Source of the DNA: Strigops habroptila
Taxonomy: Eukaryota > Chordata > Aves > Psittaciformes > Psittacidae
Assembly: GCF_004027225.2 (NCBI RefSeq)
Contig: NC_044279.2
Span: forward strand, 47,640,744 to 47,704,743
Length of the DNA stretch: 64,000 nt
Reading direction: 5' to 3'
Below are positions 50,101-62,215 of the stretch, piece after piece (within the stretch, counting starts at the first letter, position 1; every line of letters begins with the position of its first letter). The notes under the pieces were generated by a model. The model worked only from the letters and a program-made list of their open reading frames with translations, was not told the DNA's origin and did not search any database. Position numbers and translations under genes: made by a program.

Positions 50101-52946
50101 AAGATCTGTAGAGGCATTGCTAGAGGTAAATAATCCTGGACCACATAATTTTGTTTATGGACCTTCCATCCTAAAGAAGCTGTCAGTAGCCAAAAGGCCA
50201 GCTAGGTGTGTTACAGCTAGAGGGAGGTCCATGACAGAGCTGTGAGGCACTTATAGACAGTGCTGCACTCATGTAATTCTCTGCTATGAGACTAAGCTTC
50301 ACTTGTGATCTAGGGGCCTATTTAGAAAGACGAGTCTGAAGGCTACACCTCAGCCTAAGTTTTGGGTTAGATAAGGTAGAAAACTACAAACTCTGAGAAT
50401 TGCTTAGTTCTTAAAAGGCAATGCAGCAAAGCTGAGAATAGGTTTAATCCACGTGGCTATAGTTAGCCCTCTGCAAATGAGGCTACTCTAATGCTAAGGC
50501 TAGACCAAATGAGAGGATGAGATGATTTACAGACAGAATCTCGGTATCTCCTACCTTAAGAAGCAACTTGTCAGGTGAAAAGGGAAAAGGAATGGGGGGA
50601 GGAGCCATTGTCTATATTGCTGAGGTGACATGAAGCACAAGGTTTCAGCATACAGAGGCTCAGTAGCATGATTAATGTGCAAGTTCAGAAGGTGACTGCA
50701 GAGGCCAGTGGGGATATCTGGCTGTGTGTATTTCTGGAATAACTAGGGAAGTAGGGCTGGGGAAAATGTTTAATATAGATGTGGTTATGTTCAAAGTTAG
50801 CAGAGATCATTGACCTAAAGTATCATCTTGATCCATAAGGGGGCATAGATCTAACTTGGAGATTAACCCTGGGAGGAATCGTCTGGCAAACCCTGCAGCT
50901 GTTTAAAAGACCATGGCTAAGGCTGACGGCAGCATTACAGCCCAGGTCAGCAAAGGCCAATGAACTGAGGCACTGGCTGTGGTCAAAAGAGACTACCAGA
51001 GAAAGATAGATAAGACAACTGTTTAACTTTACCTTCAGATTGGAGGTGTACTGTAGAGTAATGTTAGTTGACAAAAAGCTGAGATTTGAGCATGAATGTT
51101 AAGATTTAGACCAGAAGAGGCCATTGATCTCATGTAATTATCCGTTTTAGAAAGCACATGCAAGGTAGCTGGAGCTTGGTCAGTTAAATGACAGCTACAT
51201 TTGCTTCTGAGGAAAATAATAGTTCGTGGAATTAATGCTATGACAAATGTTTGTCTAGGACTGAGGTTATAGTTGGAGCTAGGGTGATACTTGTTTGGAA
51301 AGGTAGTAGCTTATGTAATATGAGAAGAGGTGGTGATAGGAGCCAGTTAAGTACACACATAGTCCAAGCTGAGATGGACAATTAGGCCTAAGAGGCAAGT
51401 TAGGCAGTGCAAATGAATTCTGGGCAAAATGAGGGCAATTGTGGTTTCACTTACATCCAAAAAGCCTACCAAGTTAAACCAAGGAAATGCTTAAACCTTT
51501 AAGAATAAAGGAAGTTCAAGATGGTTTTCAATTTATAGCATCAGCAAATAGGATGGAACTAGAATAACCTAATTGCTACTAGGTTAATATAAGTGAACTT
51601 ATCACACTAAGGATAAGTCTCAGCTAGAATTTAAAACAAACAAACAAACAACAACAAAAACCAAAGCAAACCAAAACAACAACAACAACAACAAAAAAAA
51701 AAGAAAAAAACCAACCAAACAAAAAACAACCCCAAAACACAAAAATATAAAGCACCAGACACCGAGCTGGTCCAAGTCAGAACTAATTGGCCAAAAAATG
51801 GCCTTAAAATACAGTTTCTACCTAGCTACACCCAAAGCCACCTAAACCAGTCTGAGCACTAAATGCCAGAGAGTGGTTCATACCAGCCCTGATCTCAGGC
51901 TAGCATTCTTAACATTTATCACTTCCTTTTCATATGCAATTAAGTGACATTTTCAACAAGCGCTCGATTAAATGATACTAGGCTTAGCAATAGGGTTCTC
52001 TCTTTCTTAGAAGCCAAATTGGATGAAAACTAAAACATTGTAATACTGCTGCAGTCTTTCAAATAAAGTCTTTCAACTTGTTTTTTTATTTCAGTCTCTT
52101 GGAATAATACTCCCTCAACCCACAGTCACATCCAAAACTAAGCAAAATCAAAGGCACTTACTTATACCAGTTTTAGGGTATCACGTTTTGGTTTGTGGAT
52201 ATGTTTTGAAAAAAATCTTTACAGAAAATGAAAGCATCATACTACAAAGGTTGTCTGCATTTGCAAATGTTCACTCAGCCCTCTGAAAATGTGTTAATTA
52301 CACAATGTTTGAACATTTGTGGAGGTTAGTGCTTCCTCACAAGTTATCTACAAAATAAACCATCTTTTCCCAAGTTTCACTTTCAATTCAGCCAACCAAA
52401 TAATACTTAAATCAGTTCTGATGGTTTCCAATCAGTTCTGCAACACACACACCCCCCAAAAAAAAAAAAATTCGATTATTGATGTTTGGATGAATTCTCA
52501 AATACTCCAATACTAAAATTGGTGTTCAGAATTACTCAGATAGTTAGCACATTTGTTAAAATCAAACTCTAACTGTAAATAATGTAACAAAGAAATATAT
52601 CACTACTTTTCTTCCTTGAAGGATGAACAATGTGTAGTTAGATCCAGCCAAACGAATAAAGACAAGCCGGGAGGGAGGGAGGAGGGAAATGAATTGTTGG
52701 AGGGGTGGAGGAGTTTCATCTGCTCTTACAAATGATTATATACTTGACTGACATTTCTCTTGCCAAACTTTATCAATGTGACAAGTACCCCCAAAATACT
52801 ATGAAAGGAATGAAGTTTATTAAAATGTATGGATCATGTTACCTTTTGTAAATGGGCATTGATCCTGAAGCCACCTTCCCTCTGACCTGATAAACAAATC
52901 CCTTAGAAACAAATCTACAAGAAGAAAAACTAGTTCTTTATACCAG
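47125..52946. other. Gene-free stretch
   Basis: No gene recognised. A minus-strand frame of 162 codons at 48738-49226 has no family resemblance and no coding signature. The region is otherwise unique-looking AT-rich DNA with an A/C-rich low-complexity block at 51632-51747. Confidence 0.5.
51632..51747. repeat. A/C-rich low-complexity block
   Basis: Imperfect AAAC and AAC units run for about 115 bp: CAAACAAACAAACAACAAC, then CAACAACAACAACAACA, then A-rich sequence with CCAACCAAAC. It is a simple repeat with no coding content. Confidence 0.9.
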
Positions 52947-53089
52947 CAGTCAGTAAGGAGGTATTAGAAGAGAAAATACTACTGCTAAGCCTAGTAGCAG
53001 TTAATCAAGCACTTGTTGAAAATGTCACAACAGCATATGAAAAGGATGTGATATACTGGAAGCTGATAAATCTTCACTTGGCTACCTTG
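52947..53089 (+). CDS. Candidate internal exon, unknown gene (upstream 1)
   Basis: The acceptor tagttctttataccag precedes a 143-nt segment that closes at the strong donor ACCTTG|GTAAGT. One frame is open across it and continues upstream to a stop at 52931. It encodes an acidic/leucine-rich stretch including KEVLEEKILLL and AYEKDVIYWKL, which could be helical. The exon ends on a codon boundary, and the next candidate (53360) opens in the same phase. Against it: codons are rich in CTA, GTA, TTA and ATA, unlike the better exons downstream, and no homology is recognised. It may be a chance exon. Confidence 0.3.
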
Positions 53090-53196
53090 GTAAGTTTCAT
53101 GATATACACTAAATTTTCTGCATATGTGTGGCATATTTCTGCACTTTTTTTAATGATATATTTTCTTTACAAATATTTCTCTGCTTTATTTTACTT

Positions 53197-53234
53197 ACTC
53201 ATAAAAGTAACTCATGAAACTCATAAAAGTAACT
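53197..53234. repeat. 16-bp direct repeat, 22-bp period
   Basis: ACTCATAAAAGTAACT at 53197-53212 and again at 53219-53234. A local slippage-type duplication in the presumed intron. Confidence 0.8.
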
Positions 53235-53359
53235 AAAGAAACTAACAAGTTTTGATATTTTTTTTAAAAAAAAACCAGCTTATTAAACTGAAAAGCAAAA
53301 AATATCCTATTTAATACCAGTTTTCCATGAAAAGATGTCTTTAATCTTTCCTACTTCAG

Positions 53360-53429
53360 CAACAGAACACTATTCACTTGAATATCTGGAAGCTCCATGT
53401 CAAATTGCAAAATTCTGCACAAAGAAGAG
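53360..53429 (+). CDS. Candidate internal exon, unknown gene (upstream 2)
   Basis: A textbook acceptor (tttaatctttcctacttcag) opens a 70-nt segment with a moderate donor GAAGAG|GTAGTT. Read in phase 0, as the preceding candidate requires, it is open for 23 codons plus one G. That G completes GAC with the AC that starts the large exon at 54852. The two-sided phase fit supports it; the modest donor and the lack of homology argue for caution. Without this exon, the large exon would need some other upstream exon ending in phase 1. Confidence 0.3.
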
Positions 53430-54851
53430 GTAGTTATTAAAAAGAAAAAAAAAAAAAAGGAGAAAAGCAAACAGAATGTCTGGCCAAAAAATGATCAGTT
53501 AGATGCAACTGCACTTCACAAAAGTCTTGAAAGATTAACAGCAGTAACAGCAAATCTCAGAGCAATGGTGCATATGCAATCATATCTTTGCTCAGAAGTA
53601 GAAAATAGTAATCATTTGTCATTATTATTCATGATGTATCTTGAATGTGATTTTTCATTCTAGTACATTTTAAAAAGCATATGAGTTAATTAGCCCTTAT
53701 TTATTAAAGAGGAATGAATAGTTGCTAATATATTTGTGGCTATTCACCACAGTTGTGAAAGAAGCCACTTCCATCGTAAAGATATGCTTTTTATTCCTGT
53801 AAGCATCTGAATGACGGTCCTCTAACAGCTGAGGCGTTTGTAAGAAACAATACTTTGAACTAGCAAAGTTAATGAAAGAATTTGTTTCTAATGCCTTTAT
53901 AAAATCAATCTGATGGGACTATATAATTAGACAAAAATCATATTCAATATCTAATGTTCAATAGCTCACAAAAAAGTCAACATATGTTCGAATAAGCTCA
54001 TTCTAATAAATGAAAGTCCCCAAAAGAAGCAAGCAATCATGAACAAATTTAAGATTCCTTTTAGCAAACAAACTGAATTAAATAATAGGCTGAAGAAGTT
54101 GAATTAACAATCTTCAGTTATAACTTGAAATGTCAGTCCAGTTTTAGAGACTAGTCATCAAAATACTTTACAATAGAGCTTCATGAATCACAGAAAGTAA
54201 GATTATTTACTGATCAAACAACAGATTGTTACTGTGATAATTTTTTGTCTGCATAATATTTACTACAAAATACTTCTCCTGATGAAAACAAAAAAGCAAA
54301 AGTGATTAGACTCACCTTACATAAAAGCCAAATTGTATTTGCTTAAGCATTCAGCAAGTAATTAGTATTGTACATAAAGGATTTTGCAACAAGTAGGAGT
54401 CCTGAGAGCTAGCAATTTCATTTTTATCCCATATATAGTAGTGTCATAATCTCACTTATTGATGGGGGAGTGGCAACAAGAAATTAGGTGGCAGAGTTCC
54501 TAATTACAGGATTACTCATTACCATGTAATTCACTCTACTGACTGATGCCAACACTGCTGCACATCAAAGTTAGTGGTCACTTAAACCACGGCTTGCTGA
54601 AACTGGGTCCTGAAACTGCTGAAATCTGCATTTAAGCAGGATTCAAAGTGTGGGCAATTGTTCCTGTGCTAGTGCACATATCTACATTATTTTGCTTAGA
54701 TTTTTTTTTCCATTTGCATGTTTTCCCATATAAAAATTCATGTGGCAAGTTACTAAGAACCTTTTCTGATCACGTTTCCTAGCTACACACAACTATAAAT
54801 CTTCATGCTGCAAATAAAGAATGCAACAACCAAGGTCTGATTATTCTTCAG

Positions 54852-55525
54852 ACCTGGTCACAGAAACCTGCATCAGTGTGGAACTTCTAAACAGGGAAGC
54901 TGATGTTCATAAAGAAAATGTTGCTTTGTCTGGAAGCAGCAGTCCAGAAGATGTCTTCAGCTGCTGTGAAACGCAGGCAGCATCAGTTTGTATGGACACT
55001 GCCATGCCTCCAGACGACTACACTCGAAGGCGAGGCTATACAGAGCCTTCACTTCTGAAGCTTCCTGTGGAGGAGTCCATTGGGAGTCATCACACACCCT
55101 TCCAGTTTGACAGGCATGCTCTGGCCAGAATTTCCACTTCTCCAACTTTAAGGCGACTAAGGATGGCCTCTGCTTCACAAGCACTGTCATTCCACGACTG
55201 TTCTGGCACAGCTCAGCTAGGGAACCAAAAGGAATACACCAGCTCTCTCCACCACATTTGTAAGAGTCCACCTCGGTGTACTACAACTTCCTCATTGTCA
55301 TTGCCTTCTTGTGTTCATGCAAAATTACTGTCTTCCAAAGCCAAGTCTGAAACAACTATTGCAAATCCAGTGTCTGCCAGGCCCAGATCAAAACTGTCAA
55401 GCCAAAATGATCCTCTCAGCAATGGCAGTCCCAGTGAGAGACTCCAAAACTCTTGGGGAGCCAAGAGTGCTACCTTGCCTGGGAGAATCCCTGGTCCCAG
55501 CCCTACACCACAGGAGGGTGTCCAG
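54852..55525 (+). CDS. Large Ser-rich coding exon, unknown gene
   Basis: The frame is open for over 230 codons with balanced codon use, in contrast to the AT-rich surroundings, and closes at the strong donor GTCCAG|GTAAGA exactly on a codon boundary. The left end is less sure. The acceptor gattattcttcag at 54851 fits an internal exon beginning with two bases of an Asp-type codon. Alternatively an ATG at 54821 could start translation, since an in-frame TAA at 54815 bars anything further left. The product is rich in Ser, Thr, Pro, Arg and Cys, without membrane segments or a folded-domain signature. Notable basic patches are TRRRGYTEPSLLKLP (around 55022) and ISTSPTLRRLR (around 55130), typical of phosphorylated, disordered scaffold regions. 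I do not recognise the protein. Confidence 0.8.
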
Positions 55526-58500
55526 GTAAGAGAAATAGAATGATGTAGTCTCCTTTTCAGTCTTGCACATTCAGTGCTGGTCCATCATGGCCAAGTGCAT
55601 AAACAAAACCACGGATCTTATATCAATTGCTGCCTGGCCTGTGTTCCTTTGATGTAACAGACCTACTTCTGTGCTCATCAGGGAGACATTTCCTTCCAAA
55701 TCAGCAAGAGACAATGGTTCCAGCCTTGTCTTGTGGTGACCAGGTTGTCCTAGTCTGCTCCTGCACATGGCCACTGTTTCCCACCTCTGTCCATTCACCT
55801 TGGTAGGCCAGTATAAGTCTTTTTGGGACTATGAAAGAACAAAACTAAGTGATTCATCCAGCTCTAGTTTGGGTTTTACAAGATTTTCTTTCCAGGATCC
55901 TTCAGCAGTGTTATTCCTAAACTGGGGCAGTTCTGTATTCTGTTTTACTGTATAGGATTCCTAACCCCCCCAAAACCCAAGAATGAGGTCATTCGAGATG
56001 GTTGAGCCAAATGTAAGGTTTCCTACTACCAAAGGAAGAGGTCCCATTCCCTTCCTTTATTTCCACTTACCTAACACTGCCACTCACTGGCCCCCTTCAG
56101 TTTTATGTTCAGCTCCAGAAGCAAAGAAACACTGGTCCAGCAAGTGCCAGTGTCAGTAATATTGTGTAATGTTACACAATATTACAAGCAGTGTCAGTAA
56201 TAAGCAAGGGAGGAGCTAGCCCTCCATCTTTCCCTAGAAGCAAACTACCATTCAGTTATCCCACATAACTTCACTGCGAGGACAGCAGGAGAGGCACTTC
56301 ATAAACCAGGTTTGCTGCCAGATCTACTCTCAAGGACCACACATTACTTGCACAAGAAGTTGAATTCAGATATATGCTTGACTCTGTCCTTATGCAAAGC
56401 ACCTACATACATTTCACTGAACTGGATGGTGTCAAATAGGTGTATAGCTCTTTACTAACTGTGTAGTTTTGTGCCACAGACCAAAAGCTATTTCCCCCTT
56501 CCTTCAAATATAGAAAATATTCTGGATATCAAATGAGTTTTCCTTTCTCCACAACAGTAAAAATAACAAACCAATGCCTAAGTCTGTGTAGTACATTTCT
56601 CTTAATGAGTACTTTTTTTTTTTTTAATATATAATTAGACTGGTTGCTTGCTTTCTGACCAAGTAACAAGAATATTTCACTTTCTTTCAGCAGTGTGGAT
56701 TGTCTATACAAAGGTATGCATATATTTGTTTTTCTTATCCTAAGCTTCACTTCTCTACTTTTTAATGAATCCACTTTACTCTAAGACAAAACTGAACAGT
56801 GAGGCATGTATGTGTAACTCAACTTCAATTAGTAGATTGGTTTTGTGAAATGCCTGTTACTAGCTTGTTAAACTAAACTCTTTAATGAGATTTTCTTTCA
56901 AAGGTGCCCTTCTCCTCAACACGTTTAGCTATATTTCATGCAATATTTCAGCTGGACCACTGGAGAGCTCTGCATTAAGAACTAACTGCCAAAAGGTCTG
57001 GCTGTTTGGATTAGCAGCGTCAAGTTTCTGCTTGAAGAATGTTAAACATCTCATAATCTTGAGCAACATTCTTCAAAACTTTGTGGGAAGGAAAAAGGCA
57101 GCAAAGAAGCTAGCAGAACAGCTCTATATTGTTCTCACAGATGAGCAAAGCAGATCTAGGACTGCTACTAGATGGGGAGATTGTTAATCCTGCAAACTAA
57201 GAAGAATTCTTGAATTTTGTAATTCAAGTGCAAGCAAGATAAGGTGCTGCATACCATATATCTGTGCAGTGATTTGCATCAAGGTCTTACAAGCAATTAT
57301 CAGACAGTAAAAGCTTTATTAGAAATTAGTTTGATTCAGCCATGTTTGTTTCCTCCAGAAGTTCAAGTGTTTATAGAAGAGAAACAAAGTTTATTTTCTT
57401 CCCCACACAACAAGGAAGTTGGAGTTAGTACCTCCCTTAATAACCGTACCTCTCTCACTGATGGTACAGTGCTCACTTGACTGCATGATCCCCTTGTGGA
57501 TTTCAGGTGGGGCATGCAGGTGAGTGAGGTATATTAAAAGCACCAGCACTGGTGAGCAAATCTTGGCAAAGACAGAAGTAGCCCCACAACAAACAGCAGT
57601 ACACTTCTCCTGTGATTCTACGATAAAGTATTTCACTTGTTAATGCAGTAAACATCATTAGTTGAGCTGTATCTTCTTCCCAATGTTTACTCATTTTTCA
57701 GGTAAATGCTCTGTTATAACCTGCAGTTTATAAACAAGGCTGTGTTTCAAGTACATTTATATTTAGGACTGGGTGGATTGGAGCAGGCTGATACAGTCTA
57801 TGAGTCATTACAAAATGCAGCTCCCTAGACAAAGCTTAACAGATGTGTGCGTGTATCTGAATTCACGTTCCCTGCAGAACAGGCCTCCTAGATTTTCTGA
57901 ATTGTTGCAGTTTCCAACCCACTATTTGGTATTTTTAATTAACCATGGAGATTGAGAAAGATTGCACCTTTCTTGGTGTGAAAACAGGTGATCTGTACCT
58001 GTTATGGAAAGAATCTGCCCTGATCCAACTCAAAACTGTAATACATAAGCAAATCTCACTGACAAGGTGAAGATGTATGTGATCTGCAGCAAACTTCAGG
58101 GGAGAATTTGAAGGATATTGAATGCAAATGGCTAAACAGGAGAACACGGAACATTTAATGTACACACCCTCTCTTGGTGCCACTTGCCTGGCATCTTCAG
58201 AGGGAAGCCACTGTATGCCAGATAATATATTGGCTCTGGCCTTCTATCCAGACATTTTAAAAATCAAGAAATCACACAAAGAACAACACAAGCTTTGTTC
58301 CATAGCCACCAGCAGGAAAGACTGACAAAGGGAGGTTTGGATGATGTATCATAATTTCTACTTTTTTGTCTTGACCAATATTAAAATGCAGAAATATAAA
58401 ACAAAAATCACCAGTTTCTGCTTTAAGCTTTTTTTATCAAGTTAAATTTAGCCGAAGGTCTGGGCAAGGGCTGTATTCAGCTCCTCCTTTATCCAAATCA

Positions 58501-58540
58501 TTAGTCTAACTCCTTAACAGCTAATCTCTTCTTATCACAG
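55526..58540 (+). other. Presumed intron
   Basis: This 3-kb interval lies between the donor at 55526 and the acceptor at 58540. It begins GTAAGA and ends CTTATCACAG. It has no recognised exon. Frames inside it are short and inconsistent. It contains a perfect hairpin at 56156-56185. Confidence 0.65.
56156..56185. repeat. Perfect 14-bp inverted repeat, 2-nt spacer
   Basis: GTAATATTGTGTAA, then TG, then TTACACAATATTAC: all 14 pairs match. The hairpin is bracketed by direct copies of GTGTCAGTAAT at 56150-56160 and 56191-56201, so a local duplication and a fold-back event seem combined. Confidence 0.92.
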
Positions 58541-58639
58541 CCAGAGAAAACTGCTGAAATGTCAGGTTATTCTCTCCATCTAGAAGCACACCGGGACAGT
58601 TGGCAACTGTCCTCCAAGATGACTTACGTGTCATCCCAG
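58541..58639 (+). CDS. Internal coding exon (33 codons), unknown gene
   Basis: The acceptor ctaatctcttcttatcacag and the donor ATCCCAG|GTAAAA bound a 99-nt segment that is open in phase 0 at both ends. It therefore joins directly to the exon ending at 55525. The peptide starts PEKTAEMSGYSLHLEAHRDS and continues with SWQLSSKMTYVSSQ, matching the hydrophilic, Ser-rich character of the preceding exon. Length, phase and codon use all fit a true exon. The same frame stays open past the donor, so the exact end rests on the splice-site match. No domain is recognised. Confidence 0.7.
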
Positions 58640-58986
58640 GTAAAATCATACCTCCATCCTTCAGTTTTAATGAATACCTCTTCTCCCCACTCCCAGGCTG
58701 TGCTTTCAAAAGTATTTCTTAGAGCAGCAATGCTCATTTTAAACAGCCTTCCCACACACAGCCCTCACTCAGGAATGCCAGTACATCTCTGTTGACATGG
58801 CAACGTGCTGAAATGATGCTGATTAAAAATAATCACCCAAAATAAACAAACAAAAAGGACAATGGGAGCAGCACAAAGAGGTGTGGCTGGGACAGGGAGA
58901 GATGCTAAAGCCAACACTGCTATGGAAGGAAATGTTGAAAAAATAAAACCTTTACTTTGAGCTCATTTTCTCCTTGCACCACTCAG

Positions 58987-59094
58987 CATATCAGAGACTC
59001 GCTGGAAAACTGGACTGCACTATTTCCTGAAGACAACCAACTAAGGAAGAGTCCTCTCAGTAACTGCCAAGGCAGCTCATTTTCAATGAATTGA
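58987..59094 (+). CDS. Probable terminal coding exon with stop, unknown gene
   Basis: A very strong acceptor (gctcattttctccttgcaccactcag) opens at 58987. Read in phase 0, as required by the exon ending at 58639, it encodes 35 residues, HIRDSLENWTALFPEDNQ followed by LRKSPLSNCQGSSFSMN, and ends at TGA (59092-59094). Composition matches the preceding exons. A stop shortly after a good acceptor in the correct phase suggests the C terminus and the start of the 3' untranslated region. I find no canonical AATAAA close by; ATTAAA variants occur at about 59585 and 60207. A weak donor inside the exon (CCTCTCA|GTAACT at 59059) would let it be spliced onward instead. Confidence 0.6.
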   Translation, partial: HIRDSLENWTALFPEDNQLRKSPLSNCQGSSFSMN

Positions 59095-61039
59095 GGGAGC
59101 TGGCCTCATCCATCTTGAAGTGCTTCTCTTCCTCTTTTAATGTCTCATATTCCTGTAAAGTGTTATGCTAACTCTTTGAACCAGGGAGTCCAAATACGCT
59201 CCCTGAATGGTTTGGGTGACAGTGTCGCTACCTAGCAGCTATCTCAGTACTGTGACCACATAACCTCCTCATAATCTTCATAAGCTTTTCAGTTGCTTCT
59301 GTTGTTGTCTAGTGGGTACTCCCATAACTAACATACGTGTTATTTAAGTAAGATGATTTATATAGATGTCTGTTCCTTGGGACAGCTAGTTAGGCTAAGA
59401 TTATGGATATATAAAGATACAAACCTCTAAAAAGCAAATCAGCTGAAACTCTCCATGCCCTAGAAACAGCTATATGCACAGGATATTTACTTTTCCAGAC
59501 CATGAGCTGCTTCAGTGTCTTTAATAATGTTCCATAACTTTGTAATGCTAGTCTATGACATTATCTTGTTTCACAAAACAAGTAGATTAAAGGAGGAATT
59601 GTAGCAGACGATATCTCCTCAGGTGCTTGAACTCATCCCTAAAGTACAAGGGTTTCTTTCACTCAACACTTCAGTCCTCAGCCCCTAGTAAGAAAACAAA
59701 AAAATCTAAAGAAAAAAGCAAAGCTATAGGGTCTGCAGGCATGAAAAGATGCTAAAACATTGCATACAGACTCAAAAACTGGTAAAGTGCATTACACAGC
59801 ACTCCAGTAGTTTAATTTCTACAGTAAAACCAAGAAAAGCATCTAACATATCTAATACATCTAGACATCAGGCTAGGTGATAACAGTTACCTGTACCTTC
59901 GTCTAGGAAGCATGAGTACATCATTTAGTTATGTAAGTCATTAATCAGCCCAGGCACATGAGATTGCAAAGGCATATTGTAGATACACATCCAAGTGACC
60001 TTGGCATGCTTCCACACATCACAGGCTTGAATACCTATGTGAAGAGCTTGTTTAGACATATGTGGGTTTGAAGTTCAAGGCCTTTTTGATCTAGGAAGGT
60101 AAGACCATTTAATTCAGTCACAATGAAACTATTCCTCCCATTACTAATCTTCATAAGTCACTAGCCTCCAACTTCAAAATATGTTATGAAATTGAAGTAG
60201 ACTAGATAAATTAAAAATCAATAATTCATTGGCCAAATTTCACTGTGAATCAGACCTGAAATAAGTGTCCTGAATTTCCTAGTGCAGGAGTGACAGCTCT
60301 AAGAATTATCTTTGTATTATATTGCAGCATCTGTCTTGTATAATCACCCAGCTGCCCAAGAGATTACATCGTGGCATCACTAGAGGTTTCAGAAGCACCT
60401 TAATACAATAGTTACCAACACTTAAAAATTGCATTGGGTAGCACTCAGTGCGCCTCATAACGAAGTGGTCTCCCTGCACTGGTACGGGCTTGCAGACAAC
60501 CAGGAAACAGATCCCATCCATAAAAGCTCTCAAACCATGTGTTAGGTTCAATTTAATGAGAAACCTCAGTCTCCCTGTAAATCACAGTTAAATCAACAGA
60601 TCCAATGTTCCCCATTCAGTAGGTCTACCAGAAAAGGAAAAGCTCTTAGAGAACTCGACCATCGCACATTGTAAACTCTTCAACGTGTAGTTTTCAAGAT
60701 GTAATATGTCCATATTTCAAGTGTTAAAAGTCCAAGACCTGGCCCTCCTGATAGCCTACAGCCCTCTCTGTTGTTAGGATAGGTCTTTCCATTGATCTGT
60801 ACAATTCAATTGGTTTAGCTAAGGCAACTGCAAGCAATGTCGCTATCAAATCTTAACAAAAAGCATAACCTACATGTCCTGCTATACATATCAAATCCTA
60901 GTTCTCTACATCAGAACTCACCTGAAACTTCATAAGTTGTCAAGTGGCTATTCATGCACTTATGGGGAAAAAGCATACCTGCCAGATTTCACATCAGGTC
61001 TTGGCAAGTGGCTAGATATTAAGTATGGTATCTGCCTAG

Positions 61040-61075
<36 letters not shown>

Positions 61076-62087
61076 GTAAGAATTATATGTAGCTGAGCCA
61101 AATAGTGAACACAATAAGTGGTGACTGAAAAAAATTTATATATGTACGGAACCTTCATGCTTCCTCCCTCAGCTACTTAGCTACTGACTCTTTGAACTCT
61201 AATGCAGTCTTCATGCATCAGTCAGTTGAAGACGGTAAATCAGACAGCTGTAGACACCAGTCACTTTGCAGCAGTACACATTAATTAGGTATCAGTGTGA
61301 GTTATTAGCAAAATCCAAAAAGGTTTTTGATGCTCACCAGTAGTTTCTGTATTTGAATACAAGAATCCTCTGGCACAAACATGCTTTTGGATACAGAATG
61401 CTTGTGTCACTTCACTTGATTGATCTAAATCCTGGACAATGCCTTCTATTAGTAACAACAATAGTTAGAAAGAGCCATGTGTTTTTGATCAGCAGGGCCA
61501 CAAAGTCATATTATATTCAAAACACAAAATATTTGAATTAACAGAAAAATACCACAAAGGTTTGAAAACAATAGCACAAGTGGCCAAAAAGTTAAATATT
61601 AAAAAATATGTATACCCAACATTTTAACTATTTCACTAGTATGCCATCTTTTCTGGAAATCACCCAAATTATATGAAGATTAAAAATAATGACAACCCAC
61701 ATATCGACTAGGGACATGGTATTTAACTGCTGCTTTGGATTCCAGTGCCAAAACACATTCTGAAATCTCCACTCACTTTTTGCCTAATCTCGGAAGAACC
61801 CAGGAATCCCCAATATTTAAATTCTCTAAGTGCTTATTATCTGAGGCGAGCCACGGTCATAAGCACCTTGATCTCAGCAACACTGTGGAGTTGGAAAGAG
61901 AATTAGATATCTGCTGTCAATCACTGAAATTTTCTACTCATTGTTCCTTTAGCACATTATGTCATAGCTGCTATGATTTGGGGTTTTTAGCTCATTTTCC
62001 TCCTGTGTCAGCAAAGGAGTACTTCAGAAGGTTCCTCTGCAGCCACAAGCAGAGAGAGATGATATGTGTTGTTGTTGTATCTCACAG
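59095..62087 (+). other. 3' untranslated region or intron
   Basis: No coding exon is recognised. If translation ends at 59094, the first part is 3' untranslated sequence. Possible ATTAAA poly(A) signals lie near 59585 and 60207. An A30 run lies at 61042. If the exons at 62-63.6 kb belong to the same gene, this interval is intronic in the longer transcript. Confidence 0.45.
61042..61071. repeat. Poly(A) homopolymer, 30 bp
   Basis: Thirty uninterrupted A bases. Similar GGC trinucleotides stand on both sides (CTAGGC before, GGCAG after). No retroposed body is recognised upstream. Confidence 0.85.
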
Positions 62088-62215
62088 ACCAGCCGGGCAC
62101 AGGCGTAGCTCCGTGGTAGCGAGTCTGCCTGGACTCAAGGTGTTCCCTGGAGACCTCCTGGTGTCAGACAGTGCCATGGACTACCTGCCTCACGCCGCCC
62201 TCCTGCTAAGTGCAG
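62088..62215 (+). CDS. Candidate coding exon (43 codons), downstream set
   Basis: The acceptor gttgttgttgtatctcacag and the donor AGTGCAG|GTCAGA bound 128 nt. The useful frame takes two bases from an upstream exon and ends with one spare base. It has strongly coding-like, GC-rich codons and reads through GLKVFPGDLLVSDSAMDYLP and HAALLLSA. It is not in phase with the exon ending at 58639: in that phase it would give TSRAQA and then a stop. A missing intermediate exon, a different gene, or a poison exon are all possible. The segment also contains a tRNA-like GTAGCTCCGTGGTAG, judged coincidental. A 229-codon frame around it at 61735-62424 includes flanking noncoding sequence. Confidence 0.5.

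Noticed and set aside
53397..53663. 88-codon frame with a helical-looking stretch (LHKSLERLTAVTANLR)
   Set aside because: No usable donor, no start or acceptor in phase, passes through an A-rich run; frame differs from the overlapping candidate exon. Kept as a curiosity only.
54957..55271. Minus-strand frame of 104 codons
   Set aside because: Antisense shadow of the large plus-strand exon.
62092..62150. tRNA-like A-box (GTAGCTCCGTGGTAG), possible tRNA or tRNA-derived SINE
   Set aside because: No matching acceptor stem, anticodon stem or proper B-box; sits inside a coding-like exon.
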